Below are positions 60,992-64,000 of a stretch of 64,000 nucleotides of DNA, piece after piece. The stretch is from Streptomyces adelaidensis (GTDB lineage Bacteria > Actinomycetota > Actinomycetes > Streptomycetales > Streptomycetaceae). Both the position numbers and the translations under genes were made by a program. Numbering within the stretch: position 1 is the stretch's first letter; each line of letters starts with the position of its first letter. The stretch spans positions 124,001-188,000 of the forward strand of contig NZ_JAEMUX010000004.1 in NCBI RefSeq assembly GCF_016598475.1, read 5' to 3'. The notes under the pieces were generated by a model. It had not been told where the DNA came from. It saw nothing but the letters and a program-made list of their open reading frames with translations, and did no database searches.

Positions 60992-61027
60992 GGAAGGGGG
61001 CGGCCGGAAATCCGGCCGCCCCCTTCC
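60992..61027. terminator. Very strong bidirectional terminator
   Basis: GGAAGGGGGCGGCCGGA and TCCGGCCGCCCCCTTCC form a perfect 17-bp stem with only AA between them (a 16-bp stem with an AAAT loop in practice). It lies 20 bp after the epimerase and 14 bp before the convergent tap stop. Confidence 0.9.
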
Positions 61028-61040
61028 CGCTCTCAGGTAC

Positions 61041-62642
61041 CTACGGGGTCGGTGTGGCGTGCGGGGCGCACTTCACGTCGGCCCTGCCCACCTTGCCGGT
61101 GAGCAGGTAGGTGTCCACGCGGTCGTTGACGCAAGGGTTGACCAGGCCGGTGACTCCGTGGGAGCCGGCCTTCCTCTCCGTGATCAGACGGGAGCCCTTG
61201 AACCGCTTGTGGAGGGAGACGGCGCCCTCGTACGGGGTGGCCGCGTCACGCTCGGACTGGACGATCAGAACGGCCGGCAGGCCCTTCTTGGTCTTGACCT
61301 CCAGCGGGGTGGACTGCTTGGACTGCCAGGTGGCGCACGGCAGGTTCATCCAGGCGTTGGCCCAGGTCATGAACGGGTAGTTCTTGTGCAGCCGGGTGTT
61401 GTCGTGGTCCCACTTCTTCCAGCTGGTGGGCCACTTGGCGTCGGTGCACTCGACCGCGGTGTAGACGGCGTTGCCGTTCTCCGAGGAGGCGTTGCCCGCG
61501 GTGTCCGTGAGGTCCGGGGCGGCGGCGCCGATGAGCGCCTGGGTGTCACCGGCGGCGTAGTCGCTCCACACCTGGGCGGTGGGCGCCCACGCGGAGTCGT
61601 AGTACGGGGCGCTCTGGAAGAAGGAGATCAGCTCGGCCGGGCCGACGAGCCCGCCGATCGGGTTCTTCTTCGCGGTGGCGCGCAGCTCCAGCCACTTCGC
61701 CTGCACCTTGGCCTGGGTGTCGCCGAGGTGGTACGTCGCGTCGTTCGCGGCGACCCACTTCGTCCAGTCCTTCCAGCGGCCCTCGAAGGCGATGTCCTGG
61801 TCCAGGTTGGCCTGGTACCAGATCTTCTCGCGCGAGGGGTTCACCACACTGTCCACGACCATGCGGCGGACGTGCTTGGGGAAGAGGGTGCCGTAGACGG
61901 CGCCGATGTACGTGCCGTAGGAGACGCCGAGGAAGTTGAGCTTCTTCTCCCCCAGGGCGGCCCGGATGACGTCCAGGTCACGCGCGGTGTTCGGCGTCGT
62001 CATGTGCGGCAGCATCGCGCCGCTGCGCTTCTTGCAGCCGGCCGCGTACTCCGCGGCGAGCCCCCGCTGCTTGAGCTTGTCGGCCTCGGAGTCCGGGACC
62101 GGGTCCATCTTCGGCGCCTTCACGAACTCCTGCGGGTCGACGCAGGAGATGGGCGCCGACTTGCCGACACCACGCGGGTCGAAGCCCACGAAGTCGTACG
62201 CCTTGGACACCTTGGTCCACAGCGGGGCCTTGGTCGTGACCCGGCGCGGGAAGCGCAGACCCGAGCCGCCCGGTCCGCCCGGGTTGTAGACGAGCGCGCC
62301 CTGGCGCTCCTTCTTCGTACCGGTGCTGCCGATGCGGTCGACGGCGAGCTTGATCTGCTTGCCGTTCGGCTTGGCGTAGTCCAGCGGGACGGTGACCCAG
62401 CCGCACGTGATGGGCTTCTCCAGGCCCCAGCTCTCGGGGCAGTCCTGCCACTTGACGCCCTTCTTCGCCGCCTTCTCGGCGGCGAGGGCGACACCCTTGG
62501 CCTCGCGGTCCTGGACACTGGCGGTGTCCGTGGCGGCGCTGGCCGCCGGTGCCGTGACGGCACCGGCTATCAGAGTCGCCGTGACGAGCAGTCCGGCGGA
62601 GCCGAACGCTGCCGCCCTTCTCGTCGGCTTGATACCTCTCAA
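61041..62642 (-). CDS. tap: Secreted tripeptidyl aminopeptidase (S33 family)
   Basis: The 533-residue alpha/beta-hydrolase removes tripeptides from exported proteins. It has a Sec signal peptide (AAAFGSAGLLVTATLIAGAV, ending ASA), oxyanion YNPGGPGGSG, FDPRGVGKS, nucleophile Ser in FLGVSYGTYIG, Asp in VQSERDAATPY and His in AGSHGVTG, plus the C-terminal TAP-like cap region. The TTG start has GGGGAG 7 nt upstream. It matches S. lividans/S. coelicolor Tap in length and motifs. Confidence 0.94.
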   Translation of the reverse strand: MRGIKPTRRAAAFGSAGLLVTATLIAGAVTAPAASAATDTASVQDREAKGVALAAEKAAKKGVKWQDCPESWGLEKPITCGWVTVPLDYAKPNGKQIKLAVDRIGSTGTKKERQGALVYNPGGPGGSGLRFPRRVTTKAPLWTKVSKAYDFVGFDPRGVGKSAPISCVDPQEFVKAPKMDPVPDSEADKLKQRGLAAEYAAGCKKRSGAMLPHMTTPNTARDLDVIRAALGEKKLNFLGVSYGTYIGAVYGTLFPKHVRRMVVDSVVNPSREKIWYQANLDQDIAFEGRWKDWTKWVAANDATYHLGDTQAKVQAKWLELRATAKKNPIGGLVGPAELISFFQSAPYYDSAWAPTAQVWSDYAAGDTQALIGAAAPDLTDTAGNASSENGNAVYTAVECTDAKWPTSWKKWDHDNTRLHKNYPFMTWANAWMNLPCATWQSKQSTPLEVKTKKGLPAVLIVQSERDAATPYEGAVSLHKRFKGSRLITERKAGSHGVTGLVNPCVNDRVDTYLLTGKVGRADVKCAPHATPTP

Positions 62643-62826
62643 GAGGGAACTCCCCGTACATCGCTTCGAATTTTCGAATGGTCACGGGGATCCTCGTACC
62701 TGTGAGGCACCTGAGAACAGAGGGGCGGAGGGTTTTTTACTAATCCGATAACCGGTGAGGAAAGTCCCGTTCAGCGGATGCGATGCCAACTACCGTCCTC
62801 AACCCTCCGGTTCGGCCGGTCCGTTT

Positions 62827-63588
62827 TCAACTGTCCAGCTCGGCGAGGGCCTCGTCCAGCAGGCGCCGCAGCCGCAGCGCGTCGGGCGCGAGGGCGCTGA
62901 CCAGTACGGCGGGCCCGGCGAGCGGGGTGAGCGCGGCGGCCTCCCCCAGCACCTTCGGCCCGGGCAACCGCTCCACGAACTCCGGCCGTACGACGACGAG
63001 TTGCCCCAGCGCACGGTGACCGCCCAGCACGGCGGGACCGTCCCATCCACCCGGCGACCCCGGTCCGCAGGCCACCTCCTGATCGAGCAGCGCCCGCCCG
63101 TCGAGCCGCACGGTGAGCCGGCTCCGCAGCCGCCCGGGCTCCTCACCGGCCCGCCCGAGCACCTGCTCCTCCCGGAACACCAGCCGGGCGCCGGAGGCGA
63201 GGTCCACGCGCGTCGACACCCGCAGATCGCTGCCCTTCACCGAGATCAACTGCTCGGGCAGCCACCGCAGTTCGCCACCTGCGGCGACATCGATCCGTAC
63301 GTCGTAGCGGGCCTCGCCCTTGGCCTGTCCCGGCAGCGCGATCGTCGCGGCGGCCGACCCCACCCGCAGCCGTGCCCCCTCGCCGACCTCCGCCTCCACG
63401 GCGAACCGGTCACCGCCGAGCGGCCCGCTCATCGCCCCGACCAGCATGACCCGCGCCTCGTCGCCGCTGCCCCGCGTACGACGCAGCGCCAACGGCCCCG
63501 CGCTCTCCAGCACCGGCAGGGCCGTACCGCCCCGCCCGTCGGCGCGGGCCCCGAGCCGTGCGGTGGCCCTGACCCCGGCCGCCGTCAT
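62827..63588 (-). CDS. ureD: Urease accessory protein UreD
   Basis: The 253-residue UreD/UreH-family chaperone helps insert nickel into urease. Motifs are [60 protein letters not shown] and [15 protein letters not shown]. The ATG at 63588 overlaps the ureG stop by 4 bp, so the urease genes run leftward from beyond the window and end here. The 184-bp gap to tap holds no clear feature other than a short T-tract. Confidence 0.9.
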   Translation of the reverse strand: MTAAGVRATARLGARADGRGGTALPVLESAGPLALRRTRGSGDEARVMLVGAMSGPLGGDRFAVEAEVGEGARLRVGSAAATIALPGQAKGEARYDVRIDVAAGGELRWLPEQLISVKGSDLRVSTRVDLASGARLVFREEQVLGRAGEEPGRLRSRLTVRLDGRALLDQEVACGPGSPGGWDGPAVLGGHRALGQLVVVRPEFVERLPGPKVLGEAAALTPLAGPAVLVSALAPDALRLRRLLDEALAELDS

Positions 63589-64000
63589 ACCGTCCACGCC
63601 GCGAGCTGCTCCCGCACCCACGCCGCGACCTCCGCGACCCCGGCCTCGCTCCGCAGCGACTGGAACACCACCGGCAACGCGGCCCGCTGCGCCTTCGCGT
63701 CCGCGGCCATCCGGGCGAGGTCCGACCCCACGTACGGCGCGAGGTCCGTCTTGTTGACCACGAGCAGGTCGGCCGTGGTGACCCCGGGCCCGCCCTTCCT
63801 CGGGATGTCGTCCCCGCCGGCCACGTCGATCACAAAGATCTGCGCGTCCACGAGCCCCTTGGAGAACGTCGCGGTGAGGTTGTCACCCCCCGACTCCACG
63901 AGAATGAGATCCAACGGCCCGACCTCCTCCTCCAGGTCCTCCACGGCCTCCAGATTCGCCGAGATGTCGTCCCGGATCGCGGTGTGCGGGCACGCCCCCG
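63585..64000 (-). CDS. ureG: Urease accessory GTPase UreG, C-terminal part
   Basis: The frame is open to the window edge, so the N-terminal P-loop is outside. Visible is [20 protein letters not shown], the Cys-Pro-His metal motif of UreG, then [18 protein letters not shown] (switch), [19 protein letters not shown] and [16 protein letters not shown] (NKxD guanine specificity). It delivers nickel to urease in a GTP-dependent manner, with UreD following. ureC and the other subunits are presumably upstream. Confidence 0.97.
   Translation of the reverse strand, partial: GACPHTAIRDDISANLEAVEDLEEEVGPLDLILVESGGDNLTATFSKGLVDAQIFVIDVAGGDDIPRKGGPGVTTADLLVVNKTDLAPYVGSDLARMAADAKAQRAALPVVFQSLRSEAGVAEVAAWVREQLAAWTV

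Noticed and set aside
1..64000. tRNA, rRNA, phage or insertion-sequence genes
   Set aside because: No cloverleaf-like segments, transposase motifs or integrase motifs were seen on either strand, although a covariance-model scan would be more sensitive.

Overview
This window is high-GC actinobacterial DNA, almost certainly from the main chromosome of a Streptomyces. The supporting evidence is strong GC bias at third codon positions, many GTG and TTG starts, 4-bp ATGA/GTGA gene overlaps, a complete conservon (cvnA-D), a sortase E-type LAxTG wall anchor, rare TTA codons, and a gene order that, from memory, matches the S. coelicolor SCO118x-SCO123x region (rppA, CYP158A2 and cupin; murT-gatD; pfkA; rocD; tap; ureD-ureG). 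That synteny is recalled and was not computed here. No tRNA, rRNA, CRISPR array or intact transposon was seen.

1-10.8 kb is an accessory region of secreted hydrolases and regulators. It holds the 3' end of a lectin/Ig-like secreted protein, a GH5_8 beta-mannanase with a CebR-type operator and a TTA codon, a LacI-family remnant, a NarL/LuxR two-component pair, a small secreted peptidoglycan-binding protein, a MarR remnant, a LacI regulator followed by a 20-bp repeat array, a secreted M19-like hydrolase with a discoidin domain, and a TetR regulator. 10.8-16.1 kb is a conservon plus an orphan sugar-binding lipoprotein. 16.5-23.1 kb resumes secreted degradation: a pectate lyase/pectin methylesterase fusion, a wall-anchored alginate-lyase-family protein, a DUF779 protein, a phosphodiester glycosidase, a 64-aa membrane protein and a PLC/GDPD-like protein.

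23.3-32.9 kb is metabolic: an acyl-CoA dehydrogenase pair with a quinone oxidoreductase, an XRE-cupin regulator divergent from a thioredoxin-reductase-like flavoprotein, an ATP-dependent DNA ligase carrying a single-base frameshift, a NUDIX hydrolase, an aldehyde dehydrogenase and a TenA-like protein. 33.1-35.9 kb is the rppA, P450 and cupin operon, which makes tetrahydroxynaphthalene and flaviolin-type pigment. 36-43 kb holds another acyl-CoA dehydrogenase with its divergent TetR, peptide deformylase, the MurT/GatD lipid II amidation pair, 6-phosphofructokinase and a CtaG-like membrane protein.

43.4-47 kb is a signalling module: a PASTA-containing lipoprotein with a Pro-Thr stalk, a transmembrane Ser/Thr kinase and a 51-aa membrane protein, preceded by an unusual T-rich leader. 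47-51.2 kb is a LytS/LytTR two-component system flanking a sodium/solute symporter and its small partner. 51.3-54 kb is an Lrp-type regulator with arginine/ornithine catabolism genes. 54-58.9 kb is a decaying aromatic-oxidation locus: FAD monooxygenase, DoxX, TetR, a truncated MFS transporter and a doubly frameshifted EthD protein. The last 5 kb holds an acylglycerol-phosphate acyltransferase, a TTA-containing epimerase, tripeptidyl aminopeptidase, ureD and the start of ureG.

A dispersed intergenic repeat (core GGGGCGCGGGG) recurs at six gene ends. Several perfect hairpins separate convergent units.
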